Shown: one piece after another, positions 17,684 through 29,281 of the stretch | Layout: each line of letters starts with the position of its first letter | How positions within the stretch are numbered: the first letter of the stretch is position 1 | Assembly: GCF_026262505.1 (NCBI RefSeq) | Contig: NC_067206.1 | Span: forward strand, 10,270,651-10,334,650 | Direction of reading: 5' to 3' | DNA: 64,000 nt | From: Trichomonas vaginalis G3 | Taxonomy: Eukaryota > Parabasalia > Trichomonadida > Trichomonadidae | The notes under the pieces: model-generated | Seen by the model: the letters and a program-made list of their open reading frames with translations, nothing else | What the model was told of the DNA's origin: nothing | The model's database searches: none | Made by a program: the position numbers and the translations under genes

Positions 17684-20600
17684 ATGAACAAAAATGGAAC
17701 AGCTAAAATGAATGATAATCAAATTAGAGCAGAAGGTAGAAGGTTATTTAAACGCTTCTATAACATTCTTGATGGTGTTAATCCTAAAACTCGTAGAAGC
17801 TATTTAAATGAAGCAATAGATTCATATGAAGGGTTTGCCATTTCATCAGAAAGTGAGAGATTAGCGAGAATGTTAAATGTTAATATTGATTTTTATTATT
17901 GTGACCCTCAACCAGAAGACGTAGACATTAACAAGGTAGACTTTCCATTAGTGGAATCAATAATGATAGATCCAGAATTTGAAACAGTAAATATTTTATT
18001 AACACAGAGTCCATGTGGAAAACTTCACGCTGACAGAATTACAGACGTTGAAGCACTCACAGGATATAAAGTTTGCCCCTTTTGCAAAGAAGAAGTATAT
18101 TCTATCCGTGATGATCCAGAAAGGAAAAACCAAAGAAGATTTTTAAAACATTGTGAGAAATGTAAAGAAAATAATGGGAGATTAATTCAAGACGTTCAGT
18201 TGCAAAAGACACAGCAACCATATGCACCACATATTACGAAACAGAAGATATATCAGTGGTTATTAGCACATAATTTGCAGAAATATTATAAACCGACAAG
18301 ATATTATATTACTTTTGACTTCGAAACATTAGAGACTAAAGAAGAATTACAACTTTCTGAATGTGCAACTTTGAACGCTTACTTAAAACCATTCATGGTA
18401 TCATCAACGGTTAAATTAAATGATAAAACATATACGAGGAATTTTTGCTTAACTTCGAGTGATTCTTTTATTTCTGATTGGATTGAGTTTTTATTTTCAA
18501 CCTGTTCATTAGTTGCTAAATCAAATATTGAACAATATGAAGAATTAATGAAGTCGCAAACGACCAAACGGTGGGGACTTTGTCTCATACATTAAATGAG
18601 AACAAAAGGAAGCATTTAAAGAGCTTTTAGATGAAGAATTTAATAAAGTGAATATCATAGGTTTTAATTCGGGAAAGTTTGATTTAAATTTAATTCTTCG
18701 TGATTTAAACACTGCAAAATGGAAAATAAAATCAATGCTGGGTTCATCTTCACAATTTAAGCAAATCATTGTAAAGAAAACAAACGTTCCATATGAATTG
18801 AGATTTATTGACATCAGAAATTATATAGCGGGTGGGACATTAGACCAATTCACTCAAGATTTCGGAAACAATAAATCACGTGTTAAATCCTTTTTCCCTT
18901 ATCAATTCATCACATGGGAGAATTACGAAGATGAATTATATAAAAAGGAACCATTCACGAAAGATTCATTTTATTCAGCATTAACACAAGAAACAATATC
19001 CGATTCAGATTATCAAATATATCTCAATGATGCTAAAAATTTTGAGAATAGATTAGAATATTTTATTCATTATTGCAATAAAGACGTTGAAATTATGATT
19101 GACCCAATTGATAAAATTATTGAAGAAACATTTGTTTATAAAATTGACATGCTTCATAATCTTTCTTTATCATCGAATGCTTCAATGATTCGTTACGCTT
19201 TAGCATATAAGACTTTAATCCTAATGAAAAATATCCAGAAGAGATAGAATCAAGTTTTGAATTAACGAAAAAGTATTGGAAATATAAAATTGAATCATAT
19301 AAGAAACAAGATGAAAAAGCAGAAAGAGATACTAAAAACAATGTTTCAATGGATGATTTTCAATACTATCACGATTTAATCCTTTCATCTAAATGCAAAA
19401 TGTGTGGTAAAGCGTTTACATATGCAAATAAACCAACATTGGATAGAATCGATAATGAAAAACCACATACCAAAGAAAATTGTCAGTTAATGTGTTGTTA
19501 TTGCAATGTCGTAAAATCAAATAAAGATGAAGATGTTCAACGTTTAAGAATCAATTTAAGAAATTATGCATTAAAAAATAATTTACCAATGACTTTAGAT
19601 TCAGTTGAAGCTTATCACATTCTCCGTAATGGAATTACTGGTGGTCTATCAAATGTTCAACATAGAGTAATCTTAAAGGAATCACGCACATTAATAAACT
19701 TTCATATAATCCAGAAACTAAAACTGTATCAAATGAGGACACCACCAACATTATGACTCATTTCGTTGGTGTTGATTTTAATTCATTATATCCTTCATCA
19801 TTTTCATCTAATCCTCATGATTTCATTCAATATACTGACCATAAAATGTATATGCCGGGAAGATTGAATGGTGTTATCATTTGTGATACAGCAACAAAGA
19901 AAGCAAAAGCACTGGGAATAATTAAGAAGAAAAATACTTTATTCGTGGCTGAAGTAAAGGGTCACATTGATGAAAAATACATTAATGATTACATAAACTT
20001 TTTACCGATAATAAGAAACTTAGATATTATCACAGATGAAAAAACAATTGGCAGTTTTATGTATAATTACATGAAATCAAACAATCTACCAGTTGACCAG
20101 AAACAGAGAAAATTAACTCAGTTAGCATCAACACACAACCAATATCAACCATTTTCTTCTTATTATCTTTGGTATCTAATAGACAGATTTCATTTTATCA
20201 TCGATATTCAATCAATTTTAACATTTACGAAAAACACTTGCTTTAATGAATTTGCGAACAAATTTATGAACGAAAGACAAAAGGCTGAATTAGAAGGAAA
20301 TAAAGGAAAAAGTTTATTTTGCAAGATTTCACTTAATGGATCATATGGTTACGATGCAATGAATACACAAAATTACGCAAAGACTAAAATAATGAATGCA
20401 CAGAAGGCACGCGTTGCATGTATGTCAAATAAGTTTAAAAACATAAGAGAAATAGGTGAAGATACATATCAAGTGATGCTTAAAGATAGATTTTATAGAT
20501 GTGATACATGTTTACAAGAGGCATTCTTCACTTTAGATAATGCTAAATACTGGTATTTGGTTTTCATTTATGATTTTATGTATAAATGCATGATGTTAAT

Positions 20601-21149
20601 CGTTTTCATTTCATTGAAGGTGATACTGATTCATCTTATTGGGCAATCGCTGGCGACCCAAATCTTCCTAACACTCAAGCATTTCAAGCAATTGTTACCG
20701 ATAAACAATTTTATGATAAAAACATTTTCAAATTCGCACCTTTTGATTTCTTCTGTTTTGATGAGAAATTTAAACCTAAATTAAAGAATAAAGCTGAAGA
20801 AAAAGCACATGAGAAGAAGTTATTGGGTTTAGCAATTGAGAAACAAGGTGATAACATGGTTGCTTTATGCCCTAAGTGTTATACATCATTCAACGGTTCA
20901 ATTGATGGAAGTGATTTTAAAAAGATTGCACAAAAAATGAAAGGTGTTAGTTTACGACAAAATAAACAATTAACACCTAAAAATTATTTGGATATAATAA
21001 ATGATAAAGTGATATTTGATGGTCAGAATATTAATTTACAACTTAAAAACGGGTCAATGACTCGCTTAACAATCGGTAAGACTGCATTAACAGGAGCACA
21101 CACTAAGGCTGTATGTTGTGAAAATGGATGTTGTATGCCATTTATTTAA
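17684..21149 (+). pseudogene. polB: protein-primed DNA polymerase B region (copy B)
   Basis: Counterpart of 376-3881, with the same motifs: zinc-finger-like CPFC...HCEKC, DFET, NSGKFDLN, YCNKDVEI, the HNH-like CKMC...DRIDN...CYCN segment (about 19393-19535), DFNSLYPSSF, NGSYGYD and GDTDSS. It lacks the paired GC hairpins that copy A has early in the gene. It is more broken than A. The HNH-like segment is as well kept as the catalytic motifs, which suggests it was part of the polymerase in the common ancestor. Confidence 0.92.
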
Positions 21150-21269
21150 TACAATTTGAAATTTTATTTTTAAAATGGACACAGAAGAGACAAAAGGAAC
21201 CGTTAATGATGGTTTGATTCTTGATCAAAGAGGTGGCACCCTTAAAACATTTATTTTATTTTTATATAA

Positions 21270-22774
21270 ATGATACGCAGATTTAAAAATTTAATTGATG
21301 ATTTAGTATTTAATCAAAATTTTCTTGATTATTATGATTTAAAACATATCTCCAAAAATATGATAACAATATAACGGTGATGATATGGAATATTATTATC
21401 CATATTATAAAAATGAAATTTTGAAATATCATGATAAAATAATTTCTAAAATTAAAGACAAAATTAAAAATAATGAATATCAAAGGGAAAAACTAAATCG
21501 CAACTTAAACAATTGAAAGATTTCAAAAATAAAGTATTAACAGAAGAAGATATTGATGAATTATATAATTATATAAATTATATAATCCTGAGCCGCAAAA
21601 AACAAAGGTGCAAAACGCCCAGGTCCTTCAGACCATAAATGAAGCACAAGCTTTAATTTATGATTCATTAGTTAAACCACATTCAGCCCGACTTTTAAAT
21701 GAAGATCAACTTTTGGAATTCATCCTTCAACATAAACTCGAAGCGGGAAAGTATATCAAACCTTTATATACAGCATATTTAAAACAAATGAATAGAATAC
21801 ATCCAGAATTAATGAAGGGGGAATGAAATCCAAAATCAAAGCAGATAAAATTAAACCACTGCAACACCAAAACCTCCAACGACAGTACCGCCTCCTCCTT
21901 CAGTTAATCCTTCATCATTCACTTTATTATATCCATTTCAAACATTAAAGAAGCAAAAAGATTTTAAAAAGGATTTCAAGATATTAAATAAACCAATTGA
22001 CCCAAAAATTCAACCGTTAAAGGAAAAATTTAGTCGCCCTTCATTTGCTCCATATCCATATTCATACGAAATCGATCATTAGAATATTCAAAAGGAAACG
22101 TTACTTATTTATTTGCCATTAACATTAACACTAGATATTTATATTGCATTCCAGTGAAAGGGAAAACAGAACAGGAAACAAGAAGAGCTATTCAATACTT
22201 ACTAGATCATGAAAGAGTAGATAATATAAGGGGTGATGGTGATAAAGGATTTCAGGCAGCTATGGCTCATTATTTCCCACAAATTAATTTTTACTTTTCA
22301 TCCTCTCCATATACGTTTCATAATAAAATAGTTGATGCGGTAATGAGAACTCTTAGAGATGCGTTAGGGGTTAACGGTCAGATATACTGGGATGGAAATC
22401 ATGACTCCATCATACAACAGTTAGTATATTATTATAATAATACATGGCATAGAACTATAAACATGAAACCGGTGGAAATGAAAAATGATATTTCAAAAGA
22501 ATGGGAATATATTAGAAAGCAAATGGAAAGGTTGAATGATGTTAAACGTGAACAAATTAATTCGGGGCTCATGAATTTTAAACAAGGGGATAAAGTTTTG
22601 ATTCATCTCGATTATGGAAAAACTGATAAATCAATGACAAAAAGAAGACGAAGATTTGACACAATAGCTGAATTTGTTAGATATATTAACGGTAATGTAT
22701 TAGTTGAAGTTGACAATAAATTAATAGAAATTCCGATTTATTTTATTACTCCATTATATTTAAATAATATTTAA
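21270..22774 (+). pseudogene. int: retroviral-type integrase region (copy B)
   Basis: Counterpart of 3984-5513. The catalytic-core motif RGDGDKGF and the downstream core segment with WDGNHDSIIQQLVYYYNNTWH are visible, followed by the SH3-like C-terminal tail (FKQGDKVLI, FDTIAEFVRYINGN). It lies behind the same start box as in A. This copy is clearly broken and more decayed in its 5' half than A. Confidence 0.85.
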
Positions 22775-22794
22775 TTTTTTTTATTTCGTAAGAA

Positions 22795-23070
22795 ATGAGT
22801 GACAACGAAGCAGCCAAGAGTCCAGACGATGAATATAAAAAGAAACTAAACAGAATTAAATCAAAAATATGCTATTACAAAAAAAAGAAGCCGCAATGTG
22901 GTGGGGTTGAAAACGATAAAGAGAGGAAAGAAATAATCGAAAAATTAGAAACTTACCGTTCAATCCTTAAACTGAGTGAAGCAAAAATAAAAGAATTTAA
23001 TAGAATAAATAAATTGATTGGAAGGGATGAATTTAATAAAGATGAATTTTTAAACTCAATCCAAATTTAA
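22795..23070 (+). CDS. small charged protein, 91 aa, unknown
   Basis: Whole-looking ORF 20 bases after the integrase region, start box TTTATTTCGTAAGAA. The sequence opens MSDNEAAKSPDDEYKKKLNR and continues with Lys-rich helices (KICYYKKKK, EKLETYRSILKLSEAKIKEF), suggesting a short basic helical protein that could bind nucleic acid. A frayed counterpart is at 5533-5804. No family recognised. Confidence 0.6.
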   Translation: MSDNEAAKSPDDEYKKKLNRIKSKICYYKKKKPQCGGVENDKERKEIIEKLETYRSILKLSEAKIKEFNRINKLIGRDEFNKDEFLNSIQI

Positions 23071-23087
23071 TTTTTATTCCTCTTCCG

Positions 23088-23252
23088 TCAATGGTTTCCC
23101 GAACCCTTCTGGGTTCTTCTTTCCATCATTACTGCATAACCACATCTTCTCGGTTTTTGTGGTTTGTTGTTTTTAATTAGTTTTTGCATCATTTTTATCA
23201 TTTCCTCCCTTGTTATGATTCGTGGTAAATTTTGAGCTTGTGGGGTGTCCAT
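23088..23252 (-). CDS. 54-aa helical protein at the variable locus, unknown
   Basis: Short ORF MDTPQAQNLPRIITREEMIK followed by MMQKLIKNNKP and a basic tail. The ATG abuts the start box TTTTATTTTTATATAA on the coding strand. The mini-hairpin GAACCC-TTCT-GGGTTC (23101-23116) lies inside its 3' end and is missing from the matching stretch of copy A (about 5815-5962). The helix ITREEMIKMMQ resembles the C-terminal helices of the small A-cassette ORFs. Function unknown. Confidence 0.5.
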   Translation of the reverse strand: MDTPQAQNLPRIITREEMIKMMQKLIKNNKPQKPRRCGYAVMMERRTQKGSGNH

Positions 23253-23289
23253 TTATATAAAAATAAAATTTTGTTATCGTTAATGTTTA

Positions 23290-23863
23290 CGTTAATGTTT
23301 ACAGGTTATTCAATAATGACTTATTTTTGAAGAACTGAAGGTGCTACCATGTTACCATGTGCTACCAGGTCATTTAACTTCTCTGAAAAAATGTGACAAC
23401 ATGACATTTTGACAACAACATAGGAAATATGATGTTATCGTCATGATTTCATCGTGAATGAACGTTAATGCTTTTGTCAAACTTAAACGTGAATGCTTTG
23501 TCATGACTTCTTCGTTAATGTTTACAGGTTATTCAATAATGACTTATTTTTGAAGAACTGAAGGTGCTACCATGTTACCATGTGCTACCAGGTCATTTAA
23601 CTTCTCTGAAAAAATGTGACAACATGACATTTTGACAACAACATAGGAAATATGATGTTATCGTCATGATTTCATCGTGAATGAACGTTAATGCTTTTGT
23701 CAAACTTAAACGTGAATGCTTTGTCATGACTTCTTCGTTAATGTTTACAGGTTATTCAATAATGACTTATTTTTGAAGAACTGAAGGTGCTACCATGTTA
23801 CCATGTGCTACCAGGTCATTTAACTTCTCTGAAAAAATGTGACAACATGACATTTTGACAACA
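23290..23863. repeat. 223-bp tandem array (about 2.6 units), left border of helicase module
   Basis: ACAGGTTATT recurs at 23301, 23524 and 23747, giving a 223-bp period. Each unit contains GTGCTACCATGTTACCATG, GACAACATGACATTTTGACA and iteron-like runs (GTCATGACTTCTTCGTTAA). The array reappears inverted at 26287-26540, so the two borders bracket the primase-helicase genes. Confidence 0.85.
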
Positions 23864-23900
23864 CAGCAGGATTAATGCAAAAATAAATTCAAATCATACT

Positions 23901-25835
23901 TTATAAAGCTTCATTTACGGGTATTTCATCATCAGTAAATGAATCCTCATCATCGTTTGGTTCAAGCTGTTTATATAATCCTTTCATTTCTTCTTTCAAA
24001 ACATAACACCATGTTTGTTTACCGTCTATTCTTCTATGTTTCCTATCACATTTATCCTTAATACTCATTTGGAAATTCTTGTCTTTCATGTCTGATGGTT
24101 TGCAGAATAGAGCATTTTCACACGTCATACCTGCACACAATTCATCATAATGTGTATTTATCCATACATCTAAAGGATTTGTTGATAATTCAATTAAATC
24201 TTGTTTGGCTTCAGTCATCGGTATGATTCGTACATTAAATGATGAAAGGTCATATTGCATAAAATACGTCAGTAAATTATCATAAAATTCCTTTGTGCAT
24301 GAATCCATTAAATTCTTGAAGTAATCAAATTGACCCTTAAATTTACCATTAACCCTTAAAACTACGTATCTTCTGTCTCCAACTTCAATTTTGACAGGGT
24401 AGACGTTGTTAGTTACGAAAATGAAGTTTGCAACATTCTGAGCAGTTCTTCTGGGTTGATTCTTTTCATTAATTCTTATCTCATTATCCGTTATAATTGA
24501 TTTCAAAGCGTTGAAGTTTGCGAGTCTATCTTCACCAACATTCTTGAGTTCATTAAGTACAAGAAACATTTTATTTTCAACAACCGAATTGAAATTACCC
24601 GTTAACTCACTTATTTCAGTAATGTTTTTACATGAATAACCAGCGAGAAGTTCAGAAATAATGTCTGTAAATCTGTTTTTACCTGTTCCCTGAAGTCCTT
24701 TCAAAATAATTGCTGTTTCATTCTTGATTCCAGGATGTTGAATCATTGATGCAATCCAGCCGAGTAGGTATTTATACACTTCATCGTTATTATCACAAAT
24801 GGCTTCTTTAATGAAATTCATAAACATCTCAATTTTTGAGTAATCAGGCTTTTCAAGAATGTTGTATTTATAACCCTGAAACGTTGAGAAAACATCTGGA
24901 GAATCAGATTTAAAGCAAACACCCTTAACGGTTAATGAGGATAATTGATTTAATAGTACGTCCCATGCTGTTATTGTTTTACCTTCTTCTTTAAATAATT
25001 TAATCATTTTAAGTGACTCTTTCATGTTTGATTGAAGAACGAATGATATTTGATTCATTTTGTCGTGTATGTTGTAATCTTTCTGAATGAAGTATTTGTT
25101 TCCACAATCTACAAAACGGATTACACGTGATAAATCCTCAATTACTTCAGAACTGTTTTTATACTGATGATTTTCAGCCTTGCGTCTAATATCTGTTATC
25201 AAAAACGAGTCATCAAGTTTGATATCAAATGTTATTTTTGGCTTACGTAATAAAGGTAAAACGTATTCATCATAATATTCCTTTTGGTATAGTTTTAGAA
25301 TCTTCACTAAAACAAATGGAGAAGTCATTAAATGTGCATATCTACTACGTGCTTTTTCAAAATTACTTTTAGCATTTTCAGTTAAATTGCAGAAGTTATA
25401 AACGTTATCGTAGGCTTCATTAATTAAATGATCTGGTAACGAATTAATTGCTTGAAACAGTGTGAATAATGTTATTTCTTTTTCTAAATTCATGTTTCCA
25501 CCGTCATTATGTACTTCAAAATCACAGATGCCATCAACTATGCTCTGGGCAAGTTTATCGTCAATGTTTACATCTTTGTTTTCATTCATTATACTCTTTA
25601 TTTCTTCATTCTTCTGTTCAACTCTTACCTTAATATTCAAATCATTTAATATATCGTTTACTGTTCTAGTTAATGTTGAATCATAACTTCCACGAATGAA
25701 TGAGTATGTTTTGATTGGTTCTGTTGCATTCTTGCGAACTCTTGAATCAGCCATAACCACTAATGAACGCTTTGAATCATCCATAGAAGTCATTATGTCA
25801 ATATCATAATCATTGCAGGAATAACATTTAATCAT
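23901..25835 (-). CDS. D5-like superfamily 3 helicase (primase-helicase C-terminal protein), 644 aa
   Basis: Replicative helicase of the D5/SF3 type used by large DNA viruses, phages and plasmids. The Walker A motif is ILKGLQGTGKNRF (about residues 370-382). The Walker B region KMFLVLNEL follows at about 418-426, and SF3 motif C is FIFVTNN, about 40 residues further on, followed by GDRRYVVLRVNGKF with the arginine region. The N-terminal 350 residues hold the D5_N-like part. It overlaps the upstream primase-like gene by four bases (25832-25835), implying co-expression. It looks whole. Copy A lacks this gene entirely. The pair sits between inverted 223-bp-type repeats. Confidence 0.9.
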   Translation of the reverse strand: MIKCYSCNDYDIDIMTSMDDSKRSLVVMADSRVRKNATEPIKTYSFIRGSYDSTLTRTVNDILNDLNIKVRVEQKNEEIKSIMNENKDVNIDDKLAQSIVDGICDFEVHNDGGNMNLEKEITLFTLFQAINSLPDHLINEAYDNVYNFCNLTENAKSNFEKARSRYAHLMTSPFVLVKILKLYQKEYYDEYVLPLLRKPKITFDIKLDDSFLITDIRRKAENHQYKNSSEVIEDLSRVIRFVDCGNKYFIQKDYNIHDKMNQISFVLQSNMKESLKMIKLFKEEGKTITAWDVLLNQLSSLTVKGVCFKSDSPDVFSTFQGYKYNILEKPDYSKIEMFMNFIKEAICDNNDEVYKYLLGWIASMIQHPGIKNETAIILKGLQGTGKNRFTDIISELLAGYSCKNITEISELTGNFNSVVENKMFLVLNELKNVGEDRLANFNALKSIITDNEIRINEKNQPRRTAQNVANFIFVTNNVYPVKIEVGDRRYVVLRVNGKFKGQFDYFKNLMDSCTKEFYDNLLTYFMQYDLSSFNVRIIPMTEAKQDLIELSTNPLDVWINTHYDELCAGMTCENALFCKPSDMKDKNFQMSIKDKCDRKHRRIDGKQTWCYVLKEEMKGLYKQLEPNDDEDSFTDDEIPVNEAL

Positions 25836-26212
25836 TCTGTTCGAGGTTGAATAGAAGAAATTAGTGTTGCAATAAATGTGAAGACCTCCTGATGCGGTTT
25901 AACGATAACATCTTTATCCGAAAGTTTTGATAAAATGTCTTTTCTAACTGTTTCTTTAAGTTCATCATTGTACGATTTATTGATATCAACATCTATAATC
26001 GTTAAATTTGAAATTTTATTTACTAATAAAGCCATACCAGTTTTCCTTCCTCTTCCTCCATCGTATTTGAGGTAGTTATGTAAATCAATCTTGTTTTCAC
26101 CAATTCTTTCGTTGAGGGTTTTAGTTTCTGCCACAACTAATTCCTCAGCTAATGAATCAATCACTTGTTCATCAGAAACGATAAAGTTGCTGCTGTCGTT
26201 TGTTGCTGTCAT
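25832..26212 (-). CDS. primase-like (AEP-type) N-terminal protein, 126 aa
   Basis: Starts behind TTTTTTATTCCTATATAA and overlaps the helicase gene by ATGA. The segment GRKTGMALLVNKISNLTIIDVDIN has the hydrophobic-DxD strand (IIDVD) preceded by a Gly-rich loop, as in archaeo-eukaryotic primase/prim-pol proteins fused to D5 helicases. A further basic segment contains DVIVKPHQEVFTF. At 126 aa it is shorter than a full prim-pol domain, so it may be a partial catalytic module or work with the helicase as a two-subunit enzyme. Assignment rests on the IDVD motif and on the partner gene. Confidence 0.65.
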   Translation of the reverse strand: MTATNDSSNFIVSDEQVIDSLAEELVVAETKTLNERIGENKIDLHNYLKYDGGRGRKTGMALLVNKISNLTIIDVDINKSYNDELKETVRKDILSKLSDKDVIVKPHQEVFTFIATLISSIQPRTE

Positions 26213-26240
26213 TTATATAGGAATAAAAAAATAAAAATAA
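26213..26240 (-). promoter_or_regulatory. start box of the primase-helicase operon
   Basis: Read on the coding strand, a T-rich TTTTTATTTTTTATTCC run ends in TATATAA immediately before the ATG at 26212. It is the same pattern as other Polinton genes and the only one seen for the overlapping gene pair, consistent with one transcript. Confidence 0.45.
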
Positions 26241-26286
26241 TTTTAAAACTAACTTTATTTTTGGACTGCATCATATTTTCGTAAAT

Positions 26287-26540
26287 GTTGTCAAAATGTC
26301 ATGTTGTCACATTTTTTCAGAGAAGTTAAATGACCTGGTAGCACATGGTAACATGGTAGCACCTTCAGTTCTTCAAAAATAAGTCATAACTGCCTTCCTC
26401 CTATGTTGTTGTCAAAATGTCATGTTGTCACATTTTTTCAGAGAAGTTAAATGACCTGGTAGCACATGGTAACATGGTAGCACCTTCAGTTCTTCAAAAA
26501 TAAGTCATTATTGAATAACCTGTAAACATTAACGTAAACA
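26287..26540. repeat. inverted copies of the 223-bp repeat, right border of helicase module
   Basis: Two shorter units (26287-26388 and 26404-26540) are the reverse complement of parts of the array at 23290-23863, including TGTCAAAATGTCATGTTGTC and CATGGTAACATGGTAGCAC. A remnant of the same repeat is also in copy A (about 6040-6150), at the place where the module is missing. Confidence 0.85.
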
Positions 26541-26650
26541 TTTATTTCTGCAGTTCATTCATTACTTCATTACCTAATTAATTACAGACATAAAATATAT
26601 TTAGTTCATTCAATGAACGCGGTAAGCCTGCAAAGTAGGCTCAAGCACAT

Positions 26651-28527
26651 TCAATAAATGCGGTACCATGCGAATACAGTCATAAATGGTGGCATATAAT
26701 CTTTACCCAAGCCTGTTGGATTTGTTGTGAAAGTATGTGAATGATTTCCTCCTGGTTCAGTTGGTCGAAAAGTCTTTTTTGCTGAATGGTTATAATCTGG
26801 AGATAAAACGTCATTGCCAGCATAATATTCTGAGTTGTATAATGGATGGTCTCTTATTGAATGTGTATGATTACCTGATGTGTTTGTAGTTCCTGTATGA
26901 GTGTGCGGTGGAAGGTTTGCTTCAGTAATTTTCTTTGAACCACCGGTTTCCTTTGAAGAGTTCGCACAATACAAAAACCTGTCGAGTATTTGTTCCCATG
27001 CACCAACACCAAACATTACTTGAGGACCTCTTGCATCCATAGATGTATAAATAGAACCTACTGGGTTCATTAAATCAAACATATGAGATATTATAGGATT
27101 GTCTCTTTTGAACTTAAAATATAGTGCAACAATTTCGGGTTTCTTCTGGTTTGTGTCAGAATATTTTTTATAATATAATCTTATGTTTTCAGGGTAGGTA
27201 AAATCTTGACTATAATATTTATTTTTGTCATCTATATAATAATATACTATTCTCGTTTTTTCTATTGCATTATATCTTTTATATCTATAATAATCTAAAT
27301 ATAATGTTAGCTTTTGTTCATCTACATGCGGCGTTCTGACATCATCTCCATAGTCGAAATAATACGGTGCTGGAGCTACGTTAGACAATGTCATATCCGT
27401 CATTTCATAAACTCTTAAAATTTCTTTTGTTCGTCTCCATATAAGTTTAAGTAACAGTTGTTGTCTAATGGAACTTTAACTTGTGTGTCATCATTCTTTA
27501 TATAACTTACATACATTTCATTGTTATTTTTCGGAATGAGTTTACACCGTATACCATTTTTTAAGGAATGTACCAATTGCCATCTAAAATATTTATTTTC
27601 TTCATAGACGGAAAAGTCACCAGCAATAGTTTCAATATTTTTAGTTGTTCCTATCAAACTTTGGTATATTTCATTCACACAATCCTTATCCGCTTTCTTC
27701 ATTAATTCACTAGTCACATAAGTTTTATCCGCTTTAAGGTCTAAACATTCTGAAACCCATCCTGTATCAGCTTTAGTTTTTAAAATCTTTGATGTCCATT
27801 CATGATACCTTTCAACCCTTTCTTTAATTTCATTATCTTTTTCATTAACATATTCCTTATCTGCCTTCTTCATTAATTCACTAGCCATAAGTCCCTTATC
27901 TACCTTCTCCTCTAACTCACTAACCACATATTCCTTATTTGCCTTCTTCATTAATTCACTTACCACATATTCCTTATCTGCTTTCTTCTCTAACTCATCG
28001 TTAACATATTCCTTATCCGCTTTAAGGTCTAAACATCCTGAAACCCATCCTGTATCGGCTTTAGTTTTTAAAATATTTGATGTCCATTCATGATACCTTT
28101 CAACCCTTTCTTTGATTTCATTATCTTTTTCATCAACATAAACCAAATTTGCTTTCTTCATTATGTCGTTTAGGAAACCTTCTATGAATTCCTCATTTAA
28201 ATTAAATCTTCCAATCTTCAAAACTTTAGGAAATGCATTTAATGCGTAATATCTCTGTTCTTCTGGTGGAATTGATGTTATATCATCCGTTATACCTTTA
28301 ATTTTAGAATTCATAAATAAAATTTCTTTTATATTTGATATCACTGCACCACCTTTGCAAACGAATTCGAAATGGTCATTTTTCAATACTATCTCCAAAT
28401 CTCCATATTTCAACCTTTGCGTTTGTTCTGCCGTCTTTGAATTATATGCATATATGGCGTATGTAATGGTCTGAGGGACCTGGGTGCTTTGTGCCTTAAG
28501 TTGTTGTGGTTGCTGTTGTTTAATCAT
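26651..28527 (-). pseudogene. phage-type tail-fibre protein region (copy B)
   Basis: The N-terminal domain matches copy A (MIKQQQPQQLKAQ...), followed by a longer shaft with many KADKEYV-x-EL-x-KKA repeats. From there the sequence is unrelated to A: the Asp-box-like segment is absent and a different, Tyr-rich domain (YLDYYRYKRYN, YYIDDKNKYY) takes its place. The C-terminal collar is shared again: PVGSIYTSM, FLYCANSS, NLPPHTHTG, GNHTHS, GNHSHTF and MPPFMTVFAWYR. The swap of the middle part between otherwise near-identical elements fits exchange of receptor-binding modules. Broken in this copy. Confidence 0.8.
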
Positions 28528-28551
28528 TTATTATGATTTAAAAATAAATAT

Positions 28552-29262
28552 TTAATCTGTTATCTCATCAGCTATTTTTTCTATTTGAAATTGCCATAAT
28601 ATTTCATTCATGAATTCTAAATCACAATCAAATAGGTCAGTTACTCTAAATTTAATATTTGATAAATCTTTTGAATGAAGAATAAATGAATTCCCAGATA
28701 ATTGAAACGGATATGATAAAGAAAATATGTTTAAGTTGATGGATAAAATGTTTTGTATTGATGGGTAAGAGTTATGGTCTAATGTTTGATGTGAAAATCT
28801 CATTGGGGTATTAACTTTATCACATTTGATTAAAATGAAATTGGAACCAGTGTCAGAATACAAAACATCCCCAACATCTTTTTCAAAATTTAATATCCCC
28901 AACAATGAACGAAAATGAGGAGTACAAAATTTAATTTTCAGCGGGAATTTAATAAGGTTATTTATTTCATCAAGTTCAAAAAGTTTATCGGGTTTTGATT
29001 TAAAATTTTCTTCATACCATACGATAAATGATTCATTTAAATAACTTAAAATCATGTTAATATCCCATTTCGTTATCACATTATTTATATACATATCATA
29101 CGTTTTTTCATGGTCATCTTTAATAAATGATATATAATCTGAAGGGTCTAAAAGAATGGGATTAAATTTACCACTCACAGAAACGAGAGTAACATTATAA
29201 ATTCCGCTAACTGTTAAATTTAATTCACAGTTATTATTCGAAATAATATTGATAATTGACAT
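28552..29262 (-). CDS. conserved Polinton virion-cluster protein, 236 aa (copy B)
   Basis: Whole-looking counterpart of 9166-9876, with only a handful of amino-acid differences over 236 residues. Same back-to-back arrangement with the + strand gene that starts at 29282; the two share a 19-base start region with a box in each direction (TTTTTATTACG / TTTTTAATCG). Beta-rich N-terminal part, no recognised domain. Function unknown, probably structural. Confidence 0.6.
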   Translation of the reverse strand: MSIINIISNNNCELNLTVSGIYNVTLVSVSGKFNPILLDPSDYISFIKDDHEKTYDMYINNVITKWDINMILSYLNESFIVWYEENFKSKPDKLFELDEINNLIKFPLKIKFCTPHFRSLLGILNFEKDVGDVLYSDTGSNFILIKCDKVNTPMRFSHQTLDHNSYPSIQNILSINLNIFSLSYPFQLSGNSFILHSKDLSNIKFRVTDLFDCDLEFMNEILWQFQIEKIADEITD

Positions 29263-29281
29263 TTTTATTACGATTAAAAAT

